Below, one piece after another: positions 11,164 to 22,558 of a stretch of DNA of 64,000 nucleotides; within the stretch, counting starts at the first letter, position 1, and the number at the start of each line of letters is the position of its first letter. The notes under the pieces were generated by a model, which did no database searches, had not been told where the DNA came from, and worked only from the letters and a program-made list of their open reading frames with translations. Source of the stretch: Triops longicaudatus (taxonomy: Eukaryota > Arthropoda > Branchiopoda > Notostraca > Triopsidae); contig JAGQDJ010000005.1 in assembly GCA_022885665.1 (NCBI GenBank), positions 62,001 to 126,000 of the forward strand, given 5' to 3'. Both the position numbers and the translations under genes were made by a program.

Positions 11164-12489
11164 ATGTCGCTTCCGTGTGAGGATGAGATTTTCGAAGATG
11201 TAGAAAACGCTGACATAACAAATTTTCTTCGCGAGTACCACGAAGCAAAGCTTGTATGGTTTAATAACAATCTAAATGGTCTAAGACGAAATGTGATTTG
11301 TTACAGAGAACAATTGCTGCAGATAACGTGAAAAAAATATTGGAGGAGGAACTGACATGGATGACTAGGCAATTTAAACTTGCTCGTGAAAGAGAAGACG
11401 TCCTTAGTAGAGAACTGAAAAGTGTCCGAAAGACGGTAGAGGAAACATCAACTCAAACGATACATTGGGCTAAATTACAGGGTAAGGTCAAAGTTTTTGT
11501 AACAGATTAAAAAAAAGTATTCCTAGAGGAGCACGATAAGGTCACGCAAGATGCCAACATACTACGCGCTAAAGTTGCAGAATTAGACAAGGTAAATAGC
11601 ATCAAGTAGCAACGAGTTTCATACTGCAAAGCTTCGGTTTCATTGTAGGAACTTCAATCTGTGACAACTGAACTTAAACTACATGACGAAAACATACAAT
11701 CTGAAAAGGAAAGAATTCAAAGAGATTTGGAATACCTTTACGGCGCCAAACGTAAATACTCTGCTGCTCCTAACCGTTTTTGAAATAATGTTTCTCGAAT
11801 ACAGTCGAACAACAGAAAAATGTTCACGAACATAATATCCAAGAGAAGTTGAGACGGATTGCGCAATTAGAACACGATAACTTGAAGCTGCAAGACGCAG
11901 TTAAACACAAGGCTGACATTTTACGTATCGAAGTAGAAAAACTCTTAGAAAAACTTAGTTATTTCGTCATGTTCAAGTTTTCAAGGTCTAGGAAACAAAA
12001 ACTATACTAAATTACTTTTGTCTAGTACGAAGAGAAGATTGTTCAACTGAAATCTCAAGTCGAGGAAGCTTGTAAGGGAGAATCCCATAATCTTGCTCAA
12101 ACGGTGCAATTTCTCAAGAAAGTAATAAGAATTCTATCCGTATTAATAACTTAATTAATTTTTTCGTTTCTTTCTGAGAAAAGCGGATTCAAATAAAAGA
12201 AAAGTCATTCCTGCTGGAGAAGCAACAGCTTTTATCTCGCATTGATGACCTTCAAAGGCAACTTGACGCTAAAGAGCAGCACAAACCTGCTGAAACTTTG
12301 CCAACAGCTCAAAATGAGAAAGCGTCGAGTGTTGCCGTTCCCCCGCCTTCAGAAAGGAACTTTTCGACTGTCGACGGACATCTTAATGTACCACAGTCTA
12401 GGAATGCCACGCCAGTTGCTTCCGCGAAACCAGTGAATCGCAAGCGCAAACTTTTCCCTGCTTATGTTCCCGGCAATTCGTTTTTCTAA
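11164..12489 (+). CDS. Coiled-coil protein, not recognised
   Basis: Exons that I can support are 11164-11253, 11307-11481, 11527-11591, 11649-11751, 11805 to about 11930-11956, 12026-12120 and about 12191-12489. The donor near 11930-11956 is uncertain. The product starts MSLPCEDEIFEDVENADITN, then is almost entirely heptad-like helix rich in E, K, Q and L (for example KKILEEELTW, KLAREREDVLSRELKSVRK, EKIVQLKSQVEEA). The C-terminal 60 residues are Ser/Pro/Ala-rich and basic, ending RKRKLFPAYVPGNSFF. There is no signal peptide or membrane segment. The pattern suits a centrosome, kinetochore or golgin-type structural protein, but no diagnostic motif lets me name it. Its stop lies only 29 bases from the stop of the convergent ATPAF1 gene. 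Confidence 0.7.
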
Positions 12490-12518
12490 ATGTATTCAGT
12501 TTATACGCTTTTCTACAA

Positions 12519-13802
12519 TTATAGTTGCAAGTTATTGGTTTCGTTAACAATGTCCATCACATCAAAATCTTTCGCTTCATGCGTGAAGCGACGCAGTAGC
12601 TCGAGCTTGGCTCCGCCTTCATCCTTACCATAGAACACGTGGACCAAGTTCGCTAAACACTGAGCTTCTTTTGGATTCTGGTTAAAAGAAAATTAGTATT
12701 ATTTAAGAAAAAAAAAAAAGGACGAGTTCCATGAAGAAAAATTATCTCACCAGAACGTCTTTGTTGTACTCCCCTTTCATGAGAACAAGACCCTTTTCCT
12801 TTAGGTCATCATAATATACAATAGTTAAGCACTCTGGGGCATTTTCTTTGTAAGTCTAATAAAAGAGAGTGAAATTCTGAAAATTTAAAATCACTACGCG
12901 CACTTACTTGGTAGTTAATCAAAGACGTGAGATGGCATTCGTTGCTGGCAAACTGACAAAGCATGAATTCATAACCCGAATCGCGCGGCAGGGGAAAAAC
13001 GAACTGAACATCGAAAAACAATAAAATAAGGGTTACTTTTTTAATTATTTCTTTTTACTGTAGGAAAATCAATCGCTCGTTGTTCCAAGATTTTGTACGC
13101 AGATTCGGGAATAACGGCGGAGATAGCATCTTTGTCTTTGAAGTAGTTCAGCCAAATCTGTTGAAAAAGCATAAAATAACATTACTATTGCACGACAAAA
13201 TGAGGGGTAGCAATGGAATTTACTTCGCCTATCTCCTCCGCGCTCTTGTCTTGCAATAATTCCGTTTTCATGACATCATTGAGAACCTACACACAATAGA
13301 AAATCAACAAATTTAAAGATTAATGTACGATTATAATTAATCGTAAGCTTCGTTACTTTCTTTTTGCTAAATGCATAGCTGCTAACTGATTCTTTAGGCT
13401 TAGAAGCTGGAGCTGGGGCCAAGGGTTCATTTGAGGCGTTCTGGGGAACTTTTTGGGCTTTAAGTTCTTCAAGTTTAGACTTCAATGTGTCAGGAGACTC
13501 CCTATGGCAATAATCATTTACAATTTGCCGGATTACATAACTCATTTAGCCCAGCTGAAGAAACAACGACAGGACGTGTGATACAAAAATTATATAGCTT
13601 ACTTTTCAATTGCAGCGATTTTTGCAGCATATTTGACATAATAAGGGTTTTTGGCTAATTCGTCCATTTTCTTTTGTTCAGCGGCAGATGCCGAGGAAGA
13701 TTCTGAAGAATATTTCCTCAATGCGCTCAACGGAGCAAACGAATATCTTTTCTTTGAAACGTCTACAATTAATGGAGAGAGAAACCTTCGGGAAAAGGCC
13801 AT
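12519..13802 (-). CDS. ATPAF1: ATP synthase F1 complex assembly factor 1 (ATPAF1/Atp11)
   Basis: A mitochondrial matrix chaperone that binds the F1 beta subunit before assembly of the alpha3beta3 hexamer. Exons (complement): 12519-12677, 12751-12855, 12908-13003, 13059-13157, 13224-13286, 13357-13501 and 13603-13802, giving 288 residues with consistent phases. The N-terminus (MAFSRRFLSPLIVDVSKKRY) is basic and hydroxylated without acids, as expected for a matrix presequence. Family-like segments are KNPYYVKYAAKIAAIEK, LLQDKSAEEIGEIWLNYF, VFPLPRDSGYEFMLCQF and CLTIVYYDDLKEKGLVLMKG. The length is slightly below vertebrate ATPAF1, mainly in the leader and linker. No disruption is seen. Confidence 0.92.
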
Positions 13803-14417
13803 ACTCTTCCGAACGTACTAACGAATCTTAGATTTCTTCCCTCAGTGCACCCGAATTTTAACAAAACTCTAGACAGCAAGATTTTATTGAACTTTCAAAA
13901 CAAAAGACCACGTGGTTAGGAAAATATGGCAGCGAATCACGTGACACATGGCTGAAAAATGGTTGTCTCCATAGAACGTGCTCGCATGCAAGATGGCTAT
14001 CCAACGCCGTTCAGCTACCATAATATGCGGTATAATATAATATATTTTTTTTGTGCTGGTATTAAAATATTAAAGTATGTAAATTTAGGAGTGGGAAATC
14101 AGTGTTTTCGAGAAAATAGAACGTAGCTGATTTGTCAACGTTGCTTAACGTTTTATCCCATTTTCTAACGTTTCTTCCCTTTTTCTTCTATTCCCCTTGT
14201 CTCTTCCATTCCGTATTCAAGCAGCTTCCACTTCCTTGGAGGTTCGAGTTCTGTTCGACACATATATATCTGTTGGTTTGTTGCTATGTGCACGAAGATT
14301 TCGCTAAATTATAGTCGTCCAAGTAGCAGATAACAATTGTACACCGAATTACGTTTGCAAAAACCTGACACACAGTGATTACAGGTTCGTTAACCGATTT
14401 CTTAAAACAGTTTCGAC
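13803..14417. promoter_or_regulatory. Divergent promoter region, ATPAF1 / PHF13-like
   Basis: The 615 bases between two opposing ATGs are AT-rich, with long T/C tracts at 14150-14210. No protein-like frame is present. Both 5' UTRs and a shared or back-to-back promoter are expected here. Confidence 0.5.
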
Positions 14418-15896
14418 ATGGCAGACACTCTTTTCAAAGGTAAAGCTTTCATAATCCGTCCTGTGACTTGAACAAAATTCTCTTACCCTTTTTTCTGTAA
14501 GTCGTTTTCTTCTAAACCGATTCTAAACCTATGTGCAGTGCACTTTGAGAATTTTTATTGTGATCTGTGACTAAAAGTGCCTTGCAATGCAATGCTGTGG
14601 GTGCCATATTTGAAATGACCTTTTTATGTCATTCCTTGTTGTTTCAGCTCCCCGGGCGAAAAAATCACCTCGACAAGACGATTACGAAGTAAGTTTTCTC
14701 TATCTTTTGCTGTAGTTGACTGTGGAAAGAGGCATCCCTCATTTAATAAAATTTCTTCTTTGTTTATAGCCCCCACCTGCAATGGCCCCCAAGCGACCAC
14801 GTACAGCGGAGGACTTCTTACTCTTTTGCAAATTCATTCTAGACTATGAAAACTACGAGATGCTAAGGCACGAGGTGCGTACTTCAATTTTTAACATTTT
14901 CAATGTAAGTGTTTGTGTTCATATTATCCTTGTGTATGTTAGGAGCTGCGGGCAAAGAGTGGCAGTCCTATGGGAAGCACAGGCAGCAGTTCTGATCTGT
15001 CTACCTCCAGCAGGTCTGAAGGAAGAGCAAGCCAAAATGACAGAAAAGGATCTGATACAGAGACAGGTAACTTTCTGAGCCATTTTAACCATTCTTTGCT
15101 AGTCTTTTTATTGCCACGCCATGCCATACGTCTTGCATACGTTTCGCGTGCAGACGAAGTACCCACTAGCGCAAGGGAATGTAAACAAGGATTTACATGT
15201 AAAGAACGCGAAAATTACAAGTATTATCCTGGGTTTGCGTGATAAAAAATCACGTTAATCGAGCAAATCTCGTCGAAATCGATATGGAAAAAACATTCTC
15301 TAAGACGGACTTCTTGAACCTTTTTCCTCGTGTATGTGTTGCACAGAATGATAAATAATGACGAATGTATATAAAGCAATCGTGGAACGTAGGATTTCTC
15401 CACCAAGACATGTGAGGTGATAGCAGCAAATAATTACTTGCGTTGAAGGGAAAGCTAAGTATTTGGTTTTTAGTTCACTTGTCTTTGATTCTATATATAT
15501 GGAAGGAGGTCTTCAATCGATACTTATACTATTATAAAAGCTATTATAGCTTTAACCTACAGAATGGAAACTTGTATGGAATTGTTTTATTGCACAGATG
15601 ATGACGGGTATTATCTGGTGACGTGTTACTGTGGGAAACCGTTTGCGAAGAGGCCAATGATTGAGTGTAGCAACTGTCTCACGTGGATCCACTTATCCTG
15701 TGCAAAAATTAAGAAAACCAACATCCCTGAAGTTTTCATATGTATCAAGTGCCGCCCGCAAGCAAACCAGCAACCAAGTCCCGCCTCTCAATCGCCTCCA
15801 ACCTCTGTCGGATCTCCTTCTCCTCCTTCCTCCAGCTCCTCCTCCTTATACACCAACGGATCCAGCCGATCCTTGATGGATAAAAAGGGCACATGA
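14418..15896 (+). CDS. PHD finger protein of the PHF13/PHF23 family
   Basis: A nuclear chromatin reader; vertebrate PHF13 and PHF23 bind histone H3K4me3 through their PHD finger. Exons: 14418-14439, 14648-14688, 14770-14874, 14943-15066 and 15598-15896, giving 196 residues. The first exon encodes only MADTLFK plus one base. A basic segment (RAKKSPR, APKRPRT) may be a nuclear signal. RTAEDFLLFCKFILDYENYE is a conserved N-terminal motif of the family as I recall it. The PHD finger (C4HC3) runs from CYCGKPFAKRPMIECSNC through WIHLSCAKIKK to FICIKC, with the aromatic-cage Trp in place. The tail is Ser/Pro-rich. The protein is shorter than vertebrate PHF13 (about 300 residues). The 531-base intron before the PHD exon stays open in frame for only a few codons. 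Confidence 0.9.
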
Positions 15897-16623
15897 AAAA
15901 GCCGTCTTTCCCCTTTTTCTCTCCCTTGCTCTTTGTAATTTTTTTCCTCCCCACAGAGCCGTTTATATTGACATAAAAAGAGAAAAAGATAAAAGGGTTT
16001 TTGTGTTGATCGGACATAAGGATGATATAAGAATTTGACAAGCAGAAGGAGAAACAGACTTTGTGCATATTGTAATTTAGAAGCAGTCCCTGGTCTGTTT
16101 CTTCGGTCCTGTTTGTAAAATAAGAATGACATTTTGTTCTAGCGACGGAAAACACAATTGCCCTAGTTTTTGAAAATGAACTTCGGTTGGAAACCGTGTG
16201 CTTTGTTAATAAAATAATGAATTTTTCCATGAAAATTGAACCGTTAAGTTAATGAATGTCATAACTAATACTCTTGTTATTCTTAATGTCACGCAAGCTT
16301 TTAAGCGCATTGTCAAATACGTAAAACTTAGATCGCCTTTCTCAAACTTTCATCAAATATTTCCTATTGGCGTTACGAGATTCTACTCATAAACTCTCTT
16401 ACGATGAGTTACTTTACAGCGCACTTCTCATCTATTCCCCTCAGCGGTAGAATGCAACATTTGCCTCAAAGCGCTCGGATCTACTGAAACTTTGCCCCTT
16501 AAGTAGCACATTCCTATTCTTAACGAAACTACAATTAATAATGTAAAACAGAATTTTGCCAGGAATAAGATGTATTTTTCCTTGTGGGCAATGTGTGCAA
16601 GAAGCTTCTCCCATTTCTTGCGT
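15897..16623. other. Convergent 3' regions of the PHF13-like gene and RPL15
   Basis: About 730 bases hold both 3' UTRs. The open frames on the minus strand at 15745-16230 and 15788-16132 are antisense to the PHD exon and UTR and have T/K/R-rich composition; they do not look coding. Confidence 0.6.
16208..16213 (+). terminator. Candidate poly(A) signal for the PHF13-like gene
   Basis: AATAAA lies about 310 bases after the PHD protein stop, in an AT-rich 3' UTR-like stretch. Confidence 0.4.
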
Positions 16624-17666
16624 TTATCGTTTTCGGAGCATAGAAAGTCGGTTGTGTCGCTTCCAGGCAGCGTTGCGGGATCCACCAGTAGTCTGAGAAT
16701 AACCGTGACCTTTGCCCAATCCACGAGACTTGCGGCCAGCAGAGGTAAGACCACGCAATTCGCGATGCTTGTGAACGGGCTTGACCAACCATTGGGTGTC
16801 CGGGTTGCGACGAACGGCCTGTTAGAAACAGAAAATAAACATTAGTCTTCTTTTCACTTTCCTCAAGCGTTTCAAAAAATGTATATCCAACAATTTCAGA
16901 CATCCAAGGAAGATTGCTTATCATGGTGCATCTAAAGCAGAAGGGATTATCATCATGGAAAAATCTATGCTAATCAAACTGATCAATATAATGGAAGGTG
17001 CTTTGTTTACTTTGTGGGCCGGGTCGACCATGATCACTTCGTAGAATTTGTAGGTCGAGTCTTGGGCCACCCAGTAGGAGTTCAAGACTCGGAGAGCGCC
17101 ACAACGGCGACCAATACGTTCCTCGGCGATGGTCTGCAAGTTGCGTTTGGGCTTCAAGGAATTCACACCATGACCCTTTGGTTTGCCGTAAGTGCAACCC
17201 TTAGGGACCGGGCGTTTGCGTCCACCGCGGCGAACGCGCACACGGAAGACGGAGAAGCCTGTTTTTCAACAAAATAAAGTTCATACACAAGAATCGCAAA
17301 AACAACTACAAAAACAGAGTGTAGCCTGCAAGAAATTGCACTAAAAAACGAAAATCATCATGTCGATTTACGAACAAGACGCTCTAGCAGGTTGCAGAAT
17401 GAGTGGTAGAATGAATAATACTTTCGCGATAACGTTGATACGGACCCAGTATCGAATGGAGAAACTCACAAAGGAGAACTGGATTAAAATTTACCTTGTT
17501 TAGCACGGTAGCCAAGGCGGCGAGCCTTGTCAGGGCGAGTAGGACGAGGAGCCCTGTGAATCCTGTTCAATTGGCGGTATTGCCAACACCTCAAACGGAG
17601 CAAAAAGCGCATAACGTCGCTTTGTTTCTTGCGGTACATTTCTTGCATGTACTTGTAGGCCCCCAT
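16624..17666 (-). CDS. RpL15: Ribosomal protein L15e (eL15)
   Basis: A component of the cytosolic large ribosomal subunit. Exons (complement): 16624-16818, 17011-17258 and 17495-17666, giving exactly 204 residues, the usual eL15 length. It starts MGAYKYMQEMYRKKQSDVMR and contains RLRCWQYRQLNRIHRAPRPT, then GRKRPVPKGCTYGKPKGHGV, LKPKRNLQTIAEERIGRRCG and the end SRNAAWKRHNRLSMLRKR. The ATG at 17666 matches the conserved eL15 start; the open frame runs further upstream, but an acceptor-like tract precedes it, so a 5' non-coding exon is likely. Confidence 0.97.
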
Positions 17667-18213
17667 GTTGATTGCTAGCCGCCTAGAAATGTACAAGAGG
17701 CACTGAAGTGGTTTGTTACCCCAAGGTGTATGCTCTAACATTCCCAACATGGTATACCAAAGATGTAAACACCAAATTCATTGAAAAAACACTCGAATGG
17801 ATCCATTTTCGTTGCTTAATAGTTTAACAACACTAGCAGATGTTAAATGCGTAGTTCAATCAGACAGATTACAGAAAATAAGTCGGATATTTTACGATAA
17901 CTTACTATAGGGCCGGGGACAGATGAAACAACAACACAACAGGGATATGGAAAAAGACTGGGTTGCCGGTTTCAGCAATTCAAGAGGAAAAATATTTTTA
18001 GTAAAATTATTTTCTTTTGAGAGAATACCAAATTAAAATAAAAAAATCATATAAAAAAGCATATTAAATTTTAAAAAATAGCCATGAATTCGCCTACTTT
18101 CAAGAGCTGACAACGCTGAATGTATTTCTCGCGCGCTGGGAAGTTCGGCAAGCGTGTTTTTGTTTATCGACCCTATAGAATCAAGTTTTTGTCAAATTGT
18201 CACGTGTTGTACA
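17667..18213. promoter_or_regulatory. Divergent promoter region, RpL15 / Nup62
   Basis: The 547 bases separate the RpL15 ATG from the Nup62 ATG. The RpL15 5' non-coding exon and first intron probably lie here. The sequence near 17990-18080 is very AT-rich. No further gene is seen. Confidence 0.5.
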
Positions 18214-20991
18214 ATGTCTTTCAACTTTAATTTCACGCCGAGTACCCAGCCGAGCCAAGCAGCCGGTAGTAGCTTTAGTTTTGGCACTCCGGCCACACAA
18301 GCCGGCACAGGTACAACTTCAGGTACCGTACTTCAGGAAAAATAGCAAACAGTAGTTTAATGTAGTCATGTCTAACTTTGTTATAGGGTTCTCTTTTGGA
18401 GGAGCGTCTGGTACAACCGGCGGTCTGTCATTTGGTAAACCAGTTGGAACAGCAGCTGCGCCGTTTTCGTTTGGTACGCCTGCAGCTGCTGCACCTACCG
18501 CGGCCAGTACCCCAGCCGCTACTCCTTCGTTTTCGTTTGGAGGACTTGGATCCACACAATCTCAGCCTGCAAGCACGGTTACACCAACTACTGGTATAGT
18601 CAGCCTTTTGATTAGTTTGACTAACTATTTCGTGATTTTTTTTTCTTGAAGGATTGACGTTCGGAAGCTCTGCTTCAAAGCCGGCTTCCAGTTTTGGAGG
18701 TAAATGCACGCCCCGAATTCAAAATGACGTAGATAATTAATTCGAGATTTATCAGGATTATCGTTTGGCGCCCAACCTGCTTCAACCACTGCAGCAGCTC
18801 CTCTTAGCGCGGGTAATTACGCATTAATATATTTATACATCGGGGGATATTCGTAATCAAAAGTTTATATCTTCAGGATTTTCTTTCGGTTCAACCGCGC
18901 CAGCAGCAGCCAACACGACAGCACCAGCTGCACCTGCGGCGGGCTTCGGAGCGGTAACTCCTGCTCCTTCGTTTAGCTTTGGTGGAGCTCCAGCTGCTTC
19001 ATCCGCGCCGAGTACTGGATTTTCCTTCGGTGGTGCTGCCATTACCCCTTCCAGTATTACAACGACCGGTAAACTTGCTTGTTAGCAACTGTAGAACTTT
19101 TAATGTAATAGTCTTTTTCAGGTTTAACATTGTCAGCTGCTCAGCCGTCTGCTAGCTTTGGCACCCTTTCACAAGGTTCGGTTCTTTTCCATATTCACTT
19201 GTGTTATGTCATCCTTGGTGCATTAATTTATTTTATTATTTTTCATTTATGTCTTTCATTTTTAATCAAGCTCAGATTAATTAAAACGCATGTTTAGGGT
19301 TGAGTTTTGGTACGCCAGCAACTCAAACTCCATCTGCAGCTCCAATGGCGGCTACTACTAGCGCTCCAGCTGCAGGAGGTAAGATTTCTTTACATTTTTT
19401 TATTCACTGAAAATATAGGTTTTATTATCTCGTAGGGTTCAGTTCGTAATTTTTTTATTCTTTATAGGTTTGAACTTCGGTGCGCCAGCAACAACACCAG
19501 CAGCGCCGTCTTCAGGTATGGAACACAGAATAACAAGATTTATTCTCAATTATCTCTTAATTTGTTGTTGAATGAAGGGCTTAGTTTTGGCGCCACAACG
19601 ACAGCAGCAACCCCAAGCTTTGGCTTTGGAGCAGCAACGCCCGCAACAGCAACCAACGCTACTGCTACTGTGACGCCAGCTGCACCAACAGCCCAAACGT
19701 TGCCTACAGCAGGGCTGTCCTTCAGTTTAGGAACACCGAAAACTACAGTTCTCACCGCTGCTACGCCTGCGACAACCACTTCCGCTCCTTCGCTAGGATT
19801 TTCTTTGCCCACGCCTATTCCGACTCCTGTCACGACCACTGCAGCTACTGGTTTTGCGTTACCAGGTACATTTAAAATGCTTTAATCCAATGAATACATA
19901 TGCATTTGCGGTTTAGGTGCAACTCCAAGTACGTCCGCTCCCGCTTCTGGGTTTTCGCTCGGAGCGATATCTGCGTCAACAACAACTGCAGCGACCACTG
20001 CGGCTGCGCCTACTTTGCGCTTCACTGTGCCTACCGTGACTTCCGCTGCTGCAACCAGTAAGTGAATTAATACGAACTAGCTAGGAATGTTACTAATAGA
20101 AAAACTTTCTTGGAGTGTAGGTACTGGAACGTTGACAACTGCTGCACCAGTGGCTGGCACAACGGCCACGACCACTGCAGCAACAACAGCAACAGCAGCG
20201 CCGCCGGCTCCTGTCAGTACTTTGACATTCCGTCAACTAGAAGATCATATTAACCAATGGGCGTTGGATTTAGAAGATCAAGAAAAAGCATTTTTGCAGC
20301 AAGCCTCCACTGTCGCTGCATGGGACAAGCTACTTGTCGCTAACGGACAGAAAGTAACTAAAAGCGTTATAATTAAACTTGTCGTTAATTGCTTTGGTAT
20401 AGATTATCGAGTTGAGTGAAGCAGTCGAACGCGTAAAATGCGACCAAATGCGTTTGGATAGCGAGCTGGACTTCGTAAAATCGCAACAGCGGGAACTGGA
20501 AGAATTGCTCATCCCATTGGAACAAGCGTTAGAAAGTGGCCCTGCTCTCGATCCCGAACGGGAGTACACGTAATAAGATTGCCTTCGAGAACTTACTACT
20601 CCCATTCTACTCCTTTTCTCTTTTTTTAAAGTTCCTGTTATTGTTGTGTGTTTCCAACTTAAATCTAAAATATTCGCAAAAGAATCCTCACGTATGGGAA
20701 AGTTGATAAATGAATTCTCCTTCTCGTTTAAGGTATGGTTTAGCGGAAAATATTGATACGCAGTTGCGGAGTATGGCCGAAGATTTACGTGAGATCATTG
20801 AAAACATCAACGCCAGTGGTGGCAGTCAGGATCCCAACGATCCATTAGTGAAAATCGGCAAGATTCTCAATGCCCACACAGATTCGTTACAATGGGTGGA
20901 AACTTCTATTGGAAGTCTGCAAAAGAAACTGGAAGATGTATCCAAAGAAGCTGACCAGCAAGGAAGACAGGGACGATTACCCTTTGCTTAA
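18214..20991 (+). CDS. Nup62: Nucleoporin Nup62 (Nsp1-type FG nucleoporin)
   Basis: A central-channel nucleoporin that, with Nup54 and Nup58, forms the permeability barrier of the nuclear pore. Thirteen exons: 18214-18322, 18387-18593, 18652-18699, 18756-18812, 18877-19068, 19122-19175, 19298-19378, 19468-19515, 19578-19865, 19917-20057, 20121-20353, 20403-20569 and 20733-20991, giving 627 residues. The N-terminal two thirds is a Ser/Thr/Ala/Pro-rich FG-repeat domain (SFSFG, GFSFGGASG, GLTFGSS, GLSFGAQ, GLNFGAP). The C-terminal third is the Nsp1-C coiled coil, starting LTFRQLEDHINQWALDLEDQ and ending in the NAHTDSLQWVE segment and GRLPFA. Odd: exons 2 to 10 are all flanked by phase-1 introns, and almost every one begins with a split Gly codon followed by an FG motif. 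Confidence 0.95.
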
Positions 20992-21094
20992 ACTTTTGTG
21001 CTTTTTAATTTGTTAAGAAACGATGAACAACATTAAACTTGTAATCGATGTGTATTTGATAAGCAGAGAGCGGAATGCCCGAAGAACGAGTACC

Positions 21095-21100
21095 AATAAA
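21095..21100 (+). terminator. Candidate poly(A) signal for Nup62
   Basis: AATAAA lies about 105 bases after the Nup62 stop and 56 bases before the end of the convergent dehydrogenase coding region, so the two 3' UTRs probably overlap. Confidence 0.5.
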
Positions 21101-21155
21101 ACGGAATTAACAAAAGAAATAAGTTTCACTTTTGATTTCTTTTATCTTTGGACGG

Positions 21156-22558
21156 TTATTGAAGCCTGTGCTGCACTTGACGCTTCTTGTCCGCGTCTTT
21201 TCGCAAAACATGTTGCACCAGAGCGCCCGTACGAATCCACATCCATGTTGGGACCATCTCACAACACCAAAGCTAGTTAAAGACAAATTAGTAAATAAAT
21301 ATACTAAAATCACAAGAAAGGGGTTTCATGGCACAAAGTCGAAAAGGGAAACTGACGACAACAAAATGGTCAGTTAGGGAAATGCAACTGAATACCTGAA
21401 GTTCATGTGACCAGTAGCCAGTAGTTCTTTGAGAACGTCCCAGCGTGCAGAGTGCACTACGGACAAAATTGGGGGCATTAGGCACGAATATATTGGGTTT
21501 CCCAATTTTGTCGCTAAAAGCGGTCAAGTTGGTTGCAATGTAGAATGGAATGAGTGTCTGGATATCAATATTAGTGTTGCGGTATTCGTACGCTAAGGCT
21601 TGAGAGAAATAGTCGACGTATTTCTGTGGAACAAAACACACCAGGACCCAGACAATATCTGTTATTGCCAAAGGCTAATATGAAAGAAGTTCAAACGTAC
21701 TTTCGAAGCGGAGTAAATGTTCATGTAAGGCAAAGGCCCTACGGCAGAAGACGAGGATAGGTTCACCACTGCACCTCGTTTACGCTGTAACATTCCGGGC
21801 AACACGATCCACGTCATCATCGTTAGAGACGCGATATTGATGTTGACATGCTTCCAAATCACCTCCACTGGAAGTTCATGTAATGCCATGGGATGCTCGT
21901 ACATAACACCCACATTATTTACTGCGGAATAGCAAGATAATCAGTAATCCAATCCTTTTTTTAATTTTTTTTTTTTTAATTACCTAAGACACCAATATCC
22001 TTTCCTTGCAACTCTTGTCGAATTTGGTCATAAATCGACCTACCGGCAGCAAAGTCCGCTACAATAGTCTGAGTTTCGATATGATACTGCGCTTCTGCAT
22101 GTTCCCCCAAATAAATGTCAAGTTATCAAAATACTCAAATTGTGACAGTTAATCACCTAATTCTTGAGCAACTCGAGTCAGTTTTTCAATACTACGACTG
22201 ATGAGGACAATATTCATGCCATTTGCCGCTAACTGTTTGGCGTATTCTTTGCCAATGCCGTCCGTACAGCCCGTGACCACTAAGAATTTTATTTAAATTT
22301 TACGACTTATTTAGGTAAATTTGAATAGAACTGAATCATTTTACCTGCCCAAGGTCCATATTTCGCTCTCAAGTTGGCAGGACCTCTCAATCTCGCTATG
22401 CCATACAAGCGAAAAGCGTTCAAACATTGCCACGCGATTTGTAAGGCAACTTTGCCTGTGAAAGCTAAGCCAATAATAGCAAATACATCGCGAATTGTCA
22501 CAGCCTTGTTGACAAGTTCTTCGGCGAGGAAGCGGAAAGAGTCCGATGCCGTGGCCAT
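21156..22558 (-). CDS. Short-chain dehydrogenase, 17-beta-HSD12/HSDL1 type
   Basis: Members of this group reduce very-long-chain 3-oxoacyl-CoA or steroids at the endoplasmic reticulum. Exons (complement): 21156-21272, 21396-21623, 21701-21921, 21984-22094, 22157-22279 and 22345-22558, giving 337 residues. A hydrophobic N-terminal segment (VFAIIGLAFTGKVALQIAW) is a likely membrane anchor. The NADP(H) motif is VVTGCTDGIGKEYAKQLA, followed by VNNVGV. The catalytic Ser region is VVNLSSSSAVG and the YSASK motif keeps both Tyr and Lys, unlike vertebrate HSDL1, whose Tyr is replaced as I recall. The tail is KKRQVQHRLQ, basic but not a clear KKXX retention signal. An orthologue of insect HSD17B12-like reductases is most likely; substrate cannot be told from sequence. 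Confidence 0.88.

Noticed and set aside
14238..14250. GGTTCGAGTTC resembling a tRNA B box
   Set aside because: No A box, acceptor stem or cloverleaf can be formed around it.
15745..16230. 161-codon minus-strand frame near the PHD gene
   Set aside because: Overlaps the Ser/Pro-coding end and 3' UTR of the PHD gene in antisense; no family resemblance.
19546..19839. Val/Ala/Gly-rich minus-strand frame
   Set aside because: Complement of Thr/Ala/Pro codons in the Nup62 FG region.
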